From UBA6144 sp964399165 (GTDB lineage: Bacteria; Bdellovibrionota; Bacteriovoracia; Bacteriovoracales; Bacteriovoracaceae), in NCBI GenBank assembly GCA_964399165.1, contig CAYNPO010000007.1:101872-165871 (forward strand): a stretch of 64,000 nucleotides of DNA. Reading direction: 5' to 3'. This document shows positions 1 to 7,753 of this stretch, piece by piece. Under the pieces are notes generated by a model, which did not search any database, had not been told where the DNA came from, and worked only from the letters and a program-made list of their open reading frames with translations. The number at the start of each line of letters is the position of its first letter. Position 1 is the stretch's first letter. Position numbers and translations under genes: made by a program.

Positions 1-8
1 AGGCGCGC

Positions 9-2480
9 ATGCTCAACCGCATCGGCTACCTCAACTGGGAAATGCGCAACGTCTACAAAGAGTGGATGTTCAAGTACTACGTGTTGGGGAACCTGAACAT
101 CAACGGCGTCATGAACCCCGACGACGAGGTGATGGACTTCACCATGGAGAAGGATCCCAACCTCTCCGAGGCCCTGGGAGGCAGGGACATCTACAACTTC
201 CCCTCCGTGTGCCTGCACTACGCCGGCGTCCCCACCAACGTGTGCAAGAAATACGCGATCCCCGGTATCCCGCGCTTTGAACCCACCAACTTGGTGGGCA
301 TCGACGAGACCACCTCGGCCTTCATCGACGCGATCGTGCGGCAGAAGGCGGACGACTGCTCCAAGCGCACCCAGCTCAACTACGCTGTGACCACCATGTG
401 GGCCTACCAGGTGCTGGAGCAGGGCGAGCTCAACGCATTCGCCGACGCGCCCCAGGTCGCCCCCGACCGTCCCGGCGCCTGGCCGCAAGCGGTCGAGCTG
501 GGTATCCGCGTGCGCTCGCTGGAGCGCGCGGTGAACCGCCCGCCGCTCGCCGGAGGAGTGTGCGCGCGCCAAGGCGACGCCGCTGGCGCCTGCTCCACCA
601 CCATCGACCAGCTGGGGGCCGAGCGCCACTACGGCAACGAGCGCGCAGTGAAGGCTTTCTGGAGCGCTTATCGCAACCTGGGCAATGAGCAGGACAGCGA
701 GATGAAGCAGTCCTTCACGCTCACCGAGCTCACCCCCCAGGGGGTGCAGTACGGCAATCCCAAGGACATGAGCTACCAGCTGATGGACCCGGCCAAGGCC
801 CAGGAGCCCAAGCACTACCTGGACTTGAAGCTCATGTCGGTGAACCTCTCCACCTTCTTCACCGCCCTCATCACCCGCACCTCCAGCCTCAACGCCGCCG
901 GCGAGGTGGTTTCCGCCGAAGGTGCCTGCGACGTGGCCAAAATCGGCATCCCCATCCCGGGCTATCCCCTGGGCTTTTACAAGAACCCCGAGGTGCTGAC
1001 CTACTACGCGGTGAAGGGGGAAGCGAAGTTCAACGGGCTCTTCAACCCCTTCTCCAACTATGTGAAGCTCTCCGCCTGGGCCGCCGCCAAGCCGATGGGC
1101 GGAAGGATCGGGCCCGCGCTCTTCAACGCCCAGGAAGGGGCCGTGGTCAAAACCCGCGTGACCACGGAGAACTACCGCTCCAACGGCTATATCAGCGGGC
1201 TGAACCTGTTGAACCTCCCCAAGAAGGGGGGCGGTGTGGTTCCAGTGGGAGACTACGCGCCCGGCATCCCACTGCCTTTCAACAGCGGCGCAAGTCTAGT
1301 CGAGCGCTTCTGGATCAACGACTCCGGCGACCAAGTCGGTGGGTGGCTGGACGGCCAAAACGTGGTCTTCGGCATCCCCAACCTGGTTTACGACCTGCCC
1401 GAGGGCGGCGCCACGGAGCCCTCCCGCGTGAGCAACCAGGGCTCTCCCACCAACGTGATTACCACGGGAGCCGCCACCGGCTACGCCTCGGGACTTTTCC
1501 TGGGCGAGCAGTTCCGGGCCTTCCGGCGCAACCTCGTGGGCACCTCCGACGTGGCGGAAGTATCGGACTCCATCATGCAGGCCCGGGCCCCCACCCTGTA
1601 CGACGTGGCCAATTACACTGTCCCTTCCCCCACCGACATGCACCTCTCCCAGAAGGTCGACGGGGCATCCCTGGACAACTTCGGTTTCGTGGCGGCTCCG
1701 CCCTCCCCGTCCATGACCAACCAGTTCGAACGGCGCATGTTCAGCTTCCACGCCCCCTTGTACGGCGACACCGGCGACGCCATGTACTCCTCGGCCCCGG
1801 CGGTGGTGGGAGCGATGGAAGAGTTCATCAACAACCAGCAAGGGTCCATGCGCAAGTACCTCACCGCCCTCAACATCGTCGCCAAGCGCATCTACGAGGA
1901 GGACCCTTCGAAGTACGCGGACGCCGCCCGCCGCATCTCGGACTTCGACTTCAGCGCCGATCCCACCACGGCCGTCCCCCAAAGCTGCAGCAGCATCGCG
2001 GGACAATTCGCCTGGTTCTACTTCAAAGGTGTAGTGGCCAGTCCCACCGGTTGTCCCAAACCGTTGCTGGACTCACTCACCGACTACTACGGCAAGATGG
2101 GTCCCCAAAAAGGCCGCAGCTACGACATGGAATTCATCTTCCCCTCCAAGCACTGGCAGGAAGAGAGCTACGACTTCCGCCGACTGCTCACAGGGTATTT
2201 CCCGGGCCCTCAGCGCGGCGCTTCTATAACTGGGGTTATGACCACGCCCTTCCCGGCCGGGCCACCTTCGGAGAGCATGCGCCGTTCTGGTTACTCGGCC
2301 AAGTTCATCGCGTTGCATTCCGTGACTCAACAAACGGGATATGACTTCCGGGGCTCTAGCGTGCTTACCCCGTACTCCGAGGGCAAAATGACTCCCTGGA
2401 CGGAGGATTTCCGGCCCGCTCCGGTGCGTAACGTGCTCGGTGTGACAGGGGGTGGACTGCCCCCATCCGTGAACCACTGA
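9..2480 (+). CDS. Large protein of unknown function, probably 5'-truncated by the window edge
   Basis: An open frame of 823 codons from the first ATG. The frame stays open to the left edge, there is no convincing ribosome site, and the N-terminus is neither a signal peptide nor a domain start, so the true start probably lies outside the window. The protein is rich in Asn, Tyr, Phe and Pro, has few Cys and shows no membrane helices that I can see. I recognise no family. The composition would fit an exported or surface protein, but that is inference. The next gene has its own promoter, so this is likely the last gene of its transcript. Confidence 0.75.
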   Translation: MLNRIGYLNWEMRNVYKEWMFKYYVLGNLNINGVMNPDDEVMDFTMEKDPNLSEALGGRDIYNFPSVCLHYAGVPTNVCKKYAIPGIPRFEPTNLVGIDETTSAFIDAIVRQKADDCSKRTQLNYAVTTMWAYQVLEQGELNAFADAPQVAPDRPGAWPQAVELGIRVRSLERAVNRPPLAGGVCARQGDAAGACSTTIDQLGAERHYGNERAVKAFWSAYRNLGNEQDSEMKQSFTLTELTPQGVQYGNPKDMSYQLMDPAKAQEPKHYLDLKLMSVNLSTFFTALITRTSSLNAAGEVVSAEGACDVAKIGIPIPGYPLGFYKNPEVLTYYAVKGEAKFNGLFNPFSNYVKLSAWAAAKPMGGRIGPALFNAQEGAVVKTRVTTENYRSNGYISGLNLLNLPKKGGGVVPVGDYAPGIPLPFNSGASLVERFWINDSGDQVGGWLDGQNVVFGIPNLVYDLPEGGATEPSRVSNQGSPTNVITTGAATGYASGLFLGEQFRAFRRNLVGTSDVAEVSDSIMQARAPTLYDVANYTVPSPTDMHLSQKVDGASLDNFGFVAAPPSPSMTNQFERRMFSFHAPLYGDTGDAMYSSAPAVVGAMEEFINNQQGSMRKYLTALNIVAKRIYEEDPSKYADAARRISDFDFSADPTTAVPQSCSSIAGQFAWFYFKGVVASPTGCPKPLLDSLTDYYGKMGPQKGRSYDMEFIFPSKHWQEESYDFRRLLTGYFPGPQRGASITGVMTTPFPAGPPSESMRRSGYSAKFIALHSVTQQTGYDFRGSSVLTPYSEGKMTPWTEDFRPAPVRNVLGVTGGGLPPSVNH

Positions 2481-2483
2481 CGC

Positions 2484-2512
2484 TTGATCTAACCGGCCCT
2501 CCTCCCTATACT
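2484..2512 (+). promoter_or_regulatory. Sigma-70-type promoter of the histone-like gene
   Basis: TTGATC at 2484-2489 and TATACT at 2507-2512 are separated by 17 bases. They lie just after the stop of the upstream gene and about 40 bases before the GTG start at 2551. Both hexamers match consensus at four or five of six positions and the spacing is optimal. Confidence 0.6.
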
Positions 2513-2550
2513 GAGGGGAGTTTTTTTCACCCCCCAGCAAAGGAATTGTC

Positions 2551-3135
2551 GTGGCAGCCAAAAAAGCCAAGAAAGCTCCCGCTAAGAAAGCCGCAAAGGC
2601 CAAGAAAGCCCCGGCCAAAAAAGCCGCCAAGAAGGCCCCGGCGAAGAAGGCCGCCAAGAAGGTCGCCGCGAAAAAAGCTTCCACCAAAAAGGCCGCCACG
2701 AAGAAGGCGCCCGCGAAAAAAGCCGCTGCTAAAAAAGCTCCTGCTGCCAAACCGGCGAAGCCCGCCAAGGCCCCCAAGGCGGCCAAGCCGTCCAAAGAAC
2801 CCAAGAAGACCTTGATCCCCGCGGTGGTTCCGGCCCACGCCCAGGGCGGCGCTTTCGACGAGGACTACACCTCCGATGGCGCGGCCCAAGCGGAGTTTGA
2901 TCCTGAGTTCGACGACGAGGCCGAGGAAGGCGGCGCCGCTCCTGCCCGCGCCGAGGGTGAGTTTTCCCCTGAGGACGATGAGGAAGAAGGCTACGGTTAC
3001 GGGTGGGGCTATGAAGAGGGCCTCGACAACCCCGAAGACGCCGAGGACGACGAAGAGGAGTTCGACGAGGACGAGGACTACGTGAAGGGTCCCGCCAAGA
3101 GCGAGGAAGACGAGGACGACGACGAGTCCTACTAA
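2551..3135 (+). CDS. Histone H1-like Lys/Ala-rich protein with an acidic C-terminal tail
   Basis: A 194-residue protein in two halves. Residues 1-87 are almost entirely Lys, Ala and Pro in repeats of the AKKA/APAKKA kind, as in bacterial histone-H1-like and AlgP-type DNA-binding proteins. Residues 100-194 are dominated by Asp and Glu with some Gly and Tyr. The start is GTG at 2551 with AAAGGA eight bases upstream. The basic half probably binds DNA or RNA; the acidic half could shield it, bind basic partners or act as a chaperone-like tail (inference). It is monocistronic, with its own promoter before it and a hairpin terminator after it. Low complexity makes homology calls unreliable. Confidence 0.8.
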   Translation: MAAKKAKKAPAKKAAKAKKAPAKKAAKKAPAKKAAKKVAAKKASTKKAATKKAPAKKAAAKKAPAAKPAKPAKAPKAAKPSKEPKKTLIPAVVPAHAQGGAFDEDYTSDGAAQAEFDPEFDDEAEEGGAAPARAEGEFSPEDDEEEGYGYGWGYEEGLDNPEDAEDDEEEFDEDEDYVKGPAKSEEDEDDDESY

Positions 3136-3152
3136 CGACGAAAAGAAGGAAG

Positions 3153-3181
3153 AAGTGGCCCCCCGGGCCACTTCCCGTTTT
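3153..3181 (+). terminator. Rho-independent terminator after the histone-like gene
   Basis: AAGTGGCCC at 3153-3161 pairs perfectly with GGGCCACTT at 3165-3173 around a CCC loop, followed by CCCGTTTT. It starts 17 bases after the stop of the histone-like gene. Because the hairpin occupies 3153-3173, the GTG at 3155 is not a plausible start for the glutaredoxin that follows. Confidence 0.65.
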
Positions 3182-3439
3182 ATGGCCATGGAAAAACTCG
3201 AACTCTACTACTACGAAGAATGCCCCTACTGCCAGATCGTGCTGCGGGCCCTGGACGATACGGGGATGGCGGACAAGGTGGAGTTGAGGAACGTGCGGCG
3301 TGACCCCGCCCATAAGGCGAAGCTGGTGGCCGACACCGGCCGCGGCACCGTCCCCTGCCTCTACATCGATGGCAAGCCGATGCACGAGTCCCGCGACATC
3401 GCCGCCTGGCTGCACCAGCGCGCCAAGAAACCCCAGTGA
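3182..3439 (+). CDS. Glutaredoxin-family thiol oxidoreductase
   Basis: A small thioredoxin-fold protein of 83-85 residues. It has a beta strand followed by the CPYC active site (Cys12 and Cys15 counted from the ATG at 3188), a TVPCLYIDG cis-proline loop and a C-terminal helix, the order typical of glutaredoxins and GST N-terminal domains. It would reduce disulfides or glutathione mixed disulfides in the cytoplasm. Two ATGs (3182 and 3188) are possible, and neither has a ribosome site because the preceding terminator ends at the start. It is followed nine bases later by the HD hydrolase gene. Confidence 0.85.
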   Translation: MAMEKLELYYYEECPYCQIVLRALDDTGMADKVELRNVRRDPAHKAKLVADTGRGTVPCLYIDGKPMHESRDIAAWLHQRAKKPQ

Positions 3440-3448
3440 GGAGCCTCC

Positions 3449-4744
3449 GTGGAAATCCGTGACCCCGTCCATGGCTCCATCGCGATCAAGGACGCGGAGA
3501 TCCCCGTCATCGAGGACCCGTTCTTCCAGCGCCTCCGCAGCATCAAGCAACTGGGTTTCTCCGAGTACGTTTTCCCCGGGGCCACCCACACCCGCTACCT
3601 CCACTCCATCGGCGTCATGCACGTCTCCACCCTGGTGTTCGACTCGCTCTTCCGTGGCAAGGCCCAGGACGCGGACACGCGCCGCCTGGGCGAGACGCTG
3701 CGCTTAGCCTGCCTGCTCCACGACGTCGGGCACGCCCCCCTCTCCCACTCCACCGAATCGGTCATGCCCCGGCTGGCCGAGCTTAAACTGCCCGCCCGCT
3801 TCGCGGAGAAGGCCGACCGCCAGGCCGGGCACGAGGACTACACTATCAAGGCGATCACCGACAGCGCCTTCACCGAGTCCTTCAGGGCCGTGCGCGCCTC
3901 CCACGGCGTGACCCCGGACGCCATCGCCGAGCTGGTGGTGGGGCACACCTCCGACCCCGGCTACTTCATGCTGGCGGGTAAAGACTGGTTCCCGTTGCTG
4001 CACCAGCTGGTGTCCTCCGAGATGGATTGCGACCGCATGGACTACCTCCTGCGCGACAGCTATTTCTGCGGCGTGAGCTACGGCAAGTTCGACCTGGACT
4101 GGATCATCGACAACCTCAAGGCCAGCCACCAGGACGGCAAGGTCTACCTGGGCATCAGCGAGCGCGCGGTCTCCACCTTCGACGACTTCCTCATCAGCCG
4201 CTTCCACATGTTCATGATGGTGTACTTCCACTACCGGGCGGTGTGCCTGGAGCAGATGCTCCTGCGCTACTTCCAGAGCGCCCCGGGCGAGTACGCCATC
4301 CCCGCCGACATCGGCGCCTATCTCGAGCACGACGACCACCACCTCATGAAAGTCATGCGCCGGAGCCAGAACCCTTGGGCCAGGCGCGTGGTCAGGAACC
4401 ACATCCCCAAGAAGGTGCTGGAGACCTTCGGCACCACCGGCCTCGACTGCATGGAGCGCCTGGAAGCCTTCTTCAAGGCCGAGGAGATCCCCTACATCAA
4501 GTGCTCCTCCCAGGGACGCCTGTCCAAGTACTACTCCGGCAACCCGCCCGCGGGTACCTTCCCCATGAAGGTGGTGCGCGAGACCCCGCTCACCGGCGAG
4601 AGCCGGGCGGTGGACGTGGAGAAGGCCACTGACCTTTTCACCAAGTACGCCCACTCCCACGCGGTCAACCGGCTCCACTGCGACTTCGACGAGCTCTCCC
4701 CCGGCCGCCAGGCGGCGGTGCGGGAGATCCTGCAGGGGAGCTGA
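3449..4744 (+). CDS. HD-superfamily phosphohydrolase (COG1078/dGTPase-like)
   Basis: A 431-residue protein starting at GTG 3449, with GGAG from the end of the previous gene as ribosome site. The N-terminal MEIRDPVHG opening is typical of this family of nucleotide phosphohydrolases. Metal-binding residues are visible: His52, the HD pair His91-Asp92 within LLHDVGHAPLSH, and a later Asp in the EMDCDRMDYLLRD stretch. Relatives hydrolyse dNTPs or other phosphorylated nucleotides; the substrate here is unknown. The length fits the family. The stop overlaps the ATG of the next gene (ATGA), so the two are translationally coupled. Confidence 0.85.
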   Translation: MEIRDPVHGSIAIKDAEIPVIEDPFFQRLRSIKQLGFSEYVFPGATHTRYLHSIGVMHVSTLVFDSLFRGKAQDADTRRLGETLRLACLLHDVGHAPLSHSTESVMPRLAELKLPARFAEKADRQAGHEDYTIKAITDSAFTESFRAVRASHGVTPDAIAELVVGHTSDPGYFMLAGKDWFPLLHQLVSSEMDCDRMDYLLRDSYFCGVSYGKFDLDWIIDNLKASHQDGKVYLGISERAVSTFDDFLISRFHMFMMVYFHYRAVCLEQMLLRYFQSAPGEYAIPADIGAYLEHDDHHLMKVMRRSQNPWARRVVRNHIPKKVLETFGTTGLDCMERLEAFFKAEEIPYIKCSSQGRLSKYYSGNPPAGTFPMKVVRETPLTGESRAVDVEKATDLFTKYAHSHAVNRLHCDFDELSPGRQAAVREILQGS

Positions 4745-5403
4745 TGCGCAAGACCCTGCTCTACCTCATGCTGGTGGTGGCGTACCTGGGGCTCTCGAAG
4801 GCCCTCTCCCCCGGCGAGCTGGGCATGTACTACGTTCCGAACGCCAAGGGCCTCTCCAAGGCCATCAACGGCGGCAGCGTCAGCGTGATCCTGGTGGACA
4901 TGCACGCCACCGGCTTCATCATCAAGACCTACTACCAAAAGTACCGGCTGGTGTACGGGTTCCAAGGTGCCGAGGAAATGATCGTGCGCACCTCCCGCGA
5001 CTTCGCCAAGAAAAGCCGCAGCCTGGTGGGACTGTCCATCTTCCGTCGCCAGGAAGGCAGGGAGGAGACGCTGCCCATGCCCCCCGGCGGAAACCTGGTG
5101 GGCCGGCGCGACTATGGGGACTGGCGCGAGGACTCCAAGGGTCGCCTGCGCTGGCGCTTCTACCGGGCCTACAAGAACCTTCCCCGGTATCTCGGCTGGG
5201 GTGCCTGGCGCCCCGGACCGAAGTTCCAGGACGAGTACCGCGCCCATTTGGAACTGGGGAAGATTTACCGCGGCCCCCATGGCGAGTTCGGTCCCCGCGG
5301 CCGGGTCACCCGCCGCGCCTTTCCCCATTTCTTCGCCGAGGACCGCCAACGCAAGGTGGAGCTGCGGCAGCTGCTGCTCAATTACGTGAAAGAAAACTTC
5401 TGA
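4744..5403 (+). CDS. Exported protein of unknown function
   Basis: A 219-residue protein whose ATG overlaps the stop of the HD gene. Residues 1-21 form a hydrophobic signal peptide or N-terminal anchor after MRK. The rest is soluble and rich in Arg, Lys, Tyr and Gly, strongly basic, with no recognised motif and no Cys pair. It is likely periplasmic or membrane-tethered. It lies in a tight run with the HD hydrolase before it and a polytopic membrane protein ten bases after it, which suggests a shared envelope-related task. Confidence 0.75.
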   Translation: MRKTLLYLMLVVAYLGLSKALSPGELGMYYVPNAKGLSKAINGGSVSVILVDMHATGFIIKTYYQKYRLVYGFQGAEEMIVRTSRDFAKKSRSLVGLSIFRRQEGREETLPMPPGGNLVGRRDYGDWREDSKGRLRWRFYRAYKNLPRYLGWGAWRPGPKFQDEYRAHLELGKIYRGPHGEFGPRGRVTRRAFPHFFAEDRQRKVELRQLLLNYVKENF

Positions 5404-5412
5404 GGGACGCCC

Positions 5413-6309
5413 ATGAACGAGATCTTCGACCGCCTGCTCATCCGCATCCTCCTCGTGGCCATCGTGCTGGGAGTCCTGGCCGCGTACAAGGCGGGCCACG
5501 TGCTGTTCTACCCTTCCTTGAAGAGCCAGGTGCGCAAGCGCTTTTTTCCCTCGGTGAACCCGGCGGACACCCTGCACATGTTCACGCGGCTGGGCGGTTT
5601 CGCCATCGTGCTCAGCTCCTTGGGCTTCGACGAGAGCCATGGGGTGCTGCTTTCACTGTTCCACCTGTTGGTGTGGGGCACGCTCACGGCCGTCCTCTAC
5701 CTGCTCTCGCTGCTGCTGGTGGAGTCCATGGTGCTCTACAACTTCGATTACAAGGATGAGGTGCTCAAACGCGCCAATATGTCCTACGCGCTAGTGTGCG
5801 CCGCCCACGCCCTCTCCATCGCCTACGTGATCCGCGTGGTGGTGGACCGCGCCGACAACTCCCTGGTGATCCTGTTCGTGTTGTGGCTCCTGGCGATGGT
5901 GGTGATGGGTTTCGGGACCAAATACTACGCCTTCCTGACCCGCTTGCCGGTGGCCCAGTTGGCCTCGGCCAAGCACCCCTCCCTGGCCGTCTCCTATTTC
6001 GGTTTCACCTTGGGACTGGGTTGGCTGGTGGGTGAGTCCTTCTCCCAGGAGCATTTCGACATCACCGTGTACTGCGTGCAGGTCCTGCTGAAGGTGATGC
6101 TCTCCCTCATCGTTTTCCCGCTGTTCCGCCGAGGCGTTCACCGGCTCTTCCCCGCCGTGGCCGGCACCCCGGACGCCCCGGGCGGTGATCCGGACAGCCA
6201 GGGTTGGGGCCACGGCATCTACGAGGCGGCCGTTTTCCTGACCGCGGCGGTTCTGACGTCCTTGATCGTAAACCACATCCAGTTCGGCACGATTTACCCG
6301 TTCTTCTAG
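5413..6309 (+). CDS. Polytopic inner-membrane protein, possibly DUF350-like
   Basis: A 298-residue protein with about eight predicted hydrophobic segments: residues 8-30, near 60-75, 80-104, 122-142, 148-168, 190-208, 218-240 and 270-290. Spacing suggests two four-helix halves, as in DUF350/YjfL proteins, but no diagnostic motif is certain. The start is ATG with AGGGACGCCC upstream, nine bases after the previous stop. No transport or enzymatic residues are obvious. It belongs to the same run as the HD hydrolase and the basic exported protein. Confidence 0.75.
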   Translation: MNEIFDRLLIRILLVAIVLGVLAAYKAGHVLFYPSLKSQVRKRFFPSVNPADTLHMFTRLGGFAIVLSSLGFDESHGVLLSLFHLLVWGTLTAVLYLLSLLLVESMVLYNFDYKDEVLKRANMSYALVCAAHALSIAYVIRVVVDRADNSLVILFVLWLLAMVVMGFGTKYYAFLTRLPVAQLASAKHPSLAVSYFGFTLGLGWLVGESFSQEHFDITVYCVQVLLKVMLSLIVFPLFRRGVHRLFPAVAGTPDAPGGDPDSQGWGHGIYEAAVFLTAAVLTSLIVNHIQFGTIYPFF

Positions 6310-6351
6310 CCCCCCGCCCCCCGGGTTAAAATGGGGCCTGGAGGGCCGCGC

Positions 6352-6885
6352 GTGTCGCTCAAGCAAAAGCTGCAAGCCAACGTGTACAGCCTGGTGAACC
6401 TGCTCACCGGGCGCTTGGCGCGCCTGGAAGCGCGGGTCATGCGGCTGGAGCACCGGCTGGAAGGCCAGTTGGCGATCCAGCGCGCGCACTTGGTGCGCGT
6501 GAAGAACCGCGAGCAGGTCTCAGACGCCTTCCTACTGGATGGCGCCCCCTACCGGGACCTGTCGCCCCGGGAAGCCTGGGCCCTGTTTCAAAAAGACGAC
6601 TACGACTTCGCCTTCCTGGACGTCTCCCACGCGGGCTTCGTTCCCGCCCGCCCTCGCCCCGCCGAGATGGTGCACATCCCGTTGGAGGAACTCGAGAGCC
6701 GCTTCGGCGAGATCGAGCGCCGGACCACGCCGCTCCTGGTGATCTCCGAGGACGGCCTGCGCTCGGTGCTGGCGTGCGAGTTCCTCGCCTCCAAGGGTCT
6801 CCACAACTGCAACAACGTGAGCGGCGGCTGGCTGTACTGGCCGGGCCACGCCTTGCAGGCCGTGGACGGCCACAAGGTCGGCTGA
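6352..6885 (+). CDS. Coiled-coil plus rhodanese-like domain protein lacking the catalytic cysteine
   Basis: A 177-residue protein. GTG at 6352 is preferred over the ATG at 6331 because GGAGGG lies six bases upstream of it and the remaining N-terminus then opens with a short amphipathic helix. Residues 1-45 are helical and rich in Arg/Leu/Glu. From about residue 60 a rhodanese fold is visible, ending in a strand-loop-helix then NVSGGWLYWP, the usual tail. The active-site loop reads VISEDGLRS where active enzymes have a Cys-Arg-x-Gly-x-Arg loop, so Cys is replaced by Ser and sulfurtransfer is unlikely. A binding or regulatory role is more probable. Confidence 0.75.
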   Translation: MSLKQKLQANVYSLVNLLTGRLARLEARVMRLEHRLEGQLAIQRAHLVRVKNREQVSDAFLLDGAPYRDLSPREAWALFQKDDYDFAFLDVSHAGFVPARPRPAEMVHIPLEELESRFGEIERRTTPLLVISEDGLRSVLACEFLASKGLHNCNNVSGGWLYWPGHALQAVDGHKVG

Positions 6886-6886
6886 G

Positions 6887-7342
6887 CTAGATCAGCGTGC
6901 CTTTCTTCTGCCCCGCCTGCAGCTCGCGGTGCAGGTTCTCCAGCATGTGCTCCACGCGGTCGAGCTCCACCTCACCGAGTTTCCTCGAGTAGTGGTGTTC
7001 CACGTCGTTGACCACCTGGAGCAGGGTCACTTTGAACTTCTCGCCGTAGGCGGTGAGCGAAACCAACTGCTCGCGCTTGTCCTGCTCGGAGTTCCGGCGC
7101 ACGATGTAGCCGCGCTTCTCCAACTCGTTCAAGTGGCTGGTCATGGTCTGCTTCTTGAGGCCGCAGGCCTTGCCGATGAGCTTGATGGAGGGGGACTCGT
7201 GCTCCGCCAGATACATGAGGATCTCGAGGAAGCTGGCGCGCAGGTCGGTGAAGCCGCGGGACTGCAGCTGGGCGATCAGTTCCACGCTGTAGAGGCGGTA
7301 GATCTGCTTGAGGAGGCTTCCGATGTGGGCTATCCGACGCAT
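6887..7342 (-). CDS. MarR-family transcriptional regulator
   Basis: A 151-residue protein with the MarR layout: N-terminal dimerisation helices, a winged helix-turn-helix at about residues 50-95 (recognition helix near KKQTMTSHLNELEKRG) and the conserved wing DKR at 88-90, then C-terminal helices. It would bind DNA as a dimer, and many relatives are released by small ligands or oxidation. The ATG lies inside a perfect 12-base inverted repeat and has no ribosome site before it, so the message may be leaderless and the regulator probably represses itself. The exported-protein gene upstream on the same strand is the other likely neighbour in its transcript. Confidence 0.9.
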   Translation of the reverse strand: MRRIAHIGSLLKQIYRLYSVELIAQLQSRGFTDLRASFLEILMYLAEHESPSIKLIGKACGLKKQTMTSHLNELEKRGYIVRRNSEQDKREQLVSLTAYGEKFKVTLLQVVNDVEHHYSRKLGEVELDRVEHMLENLHRELQAGQKKGTLI

Positions 7343-7366
7343 ATGGTATGAGGATCATACCATATG
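7340..7366. promoter_or_regulatory. Perfect 12-base inverted repeat, probable MarR operator
   Basis: CATATGGTATGA at 7340-7351 and its exact reverse complement at 7355-7366 are separated by GGA. The repeat covers the start codon of the marR gene. The length and symmetry fit a dimeric winged-helix protein site, and no T-run follows that would suggest a terminator. Autoregulation is inference. Confidence 0.65.
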
Positions 7367-7382
7367 GCGGGGCACGGTTCAA

Positions 7383-7592
7383 TCACCGGGGAAGAACGAG
7401 CTCCAGCTCCATAGGCAGGGCGACCCGCTTGGCCTGGATGGGCAAGGGCTTCTTGGGGGCGGGCTTCTTCTCCACCTCTAGCCCCTCGGCCCACAGGCTC
7501 CAACGGACGTTTTCCTTGAGCAGGAGGGGGTTCTGAAGGGCGAAGGCGGGAAAGCAGGAGAGGGCGGTCAAAAGGGCCAAAGCACGGAACAT
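7383..7592 (-). CDS. Small exported protein of unknown function
   Basis: A 69-residue protein with a clear signal peptide at residues 1-18 (cleavage likely after AFA), leaving about 50 residues rich in Leu, Lys and Pro. The ATG at 7592 has GGAGG five bases upstream, which supports translation. No family is recognised. It lies 40 bases upstream of marR on the same strand, with the palindrome between them, so it may be co-transcribed with or controlled by that regulator. Confidence 0.55.
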   Translation of the reverse strand: MFRALALLTALSCFPAFALQNPLLLKENVRWSLWAEGLEVEKKPAPKKPLPIQAKRVALPMELELVLPR

Positions 7593-7666
7593 TTTCGCCT
7601 CCAGTAAGCGCGGGGATGTCCCATTCTAGCTTCCCCACTCACCTCCCCGGGCCCGCATGGGAAAAC

Positions 7667-7701
7667 TTACAGGGTGACCGCGATGGGCCAGGGCCCTGTA
7701 A
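7667..7701. repeat. Inverted repeat between the small exported gene and the protease genes
   Basis: TTACAGGG at 7667-7674 and CCCTGTAA at 7694-7701 are exact reverse complements with 19 bases between them, in the 161-base divergent intergenic region. It could be a regulator site or a stem-loop; no T-run follows. Confidence 0.3.
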
Positions 7702-7713
7702 AGACTACCCCGT

Positions 7714-7744
7714 TTGAACCGGAAGCTCGGAACCAGGTTATAAC
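7714..7744 (+). promoter_or_regulatory. Candidate promoter of the trypsin-like protease pair
   Basis: TTGAAC at 7714-7719 and TATAAC at 7739-7744, with a long 19-base spacer. Transcription would begin within a few bases of the ATG at 7754, giving an almost leaderless message. The hexamers are good and the spacer is not. Confidence 0.35.
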
Positions 7745-7753
7745 CCCCGCCCT

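Noticed and set aside
1343..2344. 333-codon frame inside the first large gene
   Set aside because: Offset frame of the same strand with Arg/Pro/His-rich translation typical of GC-rich shadow frames.
2502..2527. Possible terminator CTCCC/GGGAG followed by a T-run after the first gene
   Set aside because: Only five stem pairs with a nine-base loop, and the same bases form the -10 region of a much better promoter.
2551..2770. Apparent tandem DNA repeats
   Set aside because: They arise from Lys/Ala codon repetition in the histone-like protein and are not a separate repeat or CRISPR array.
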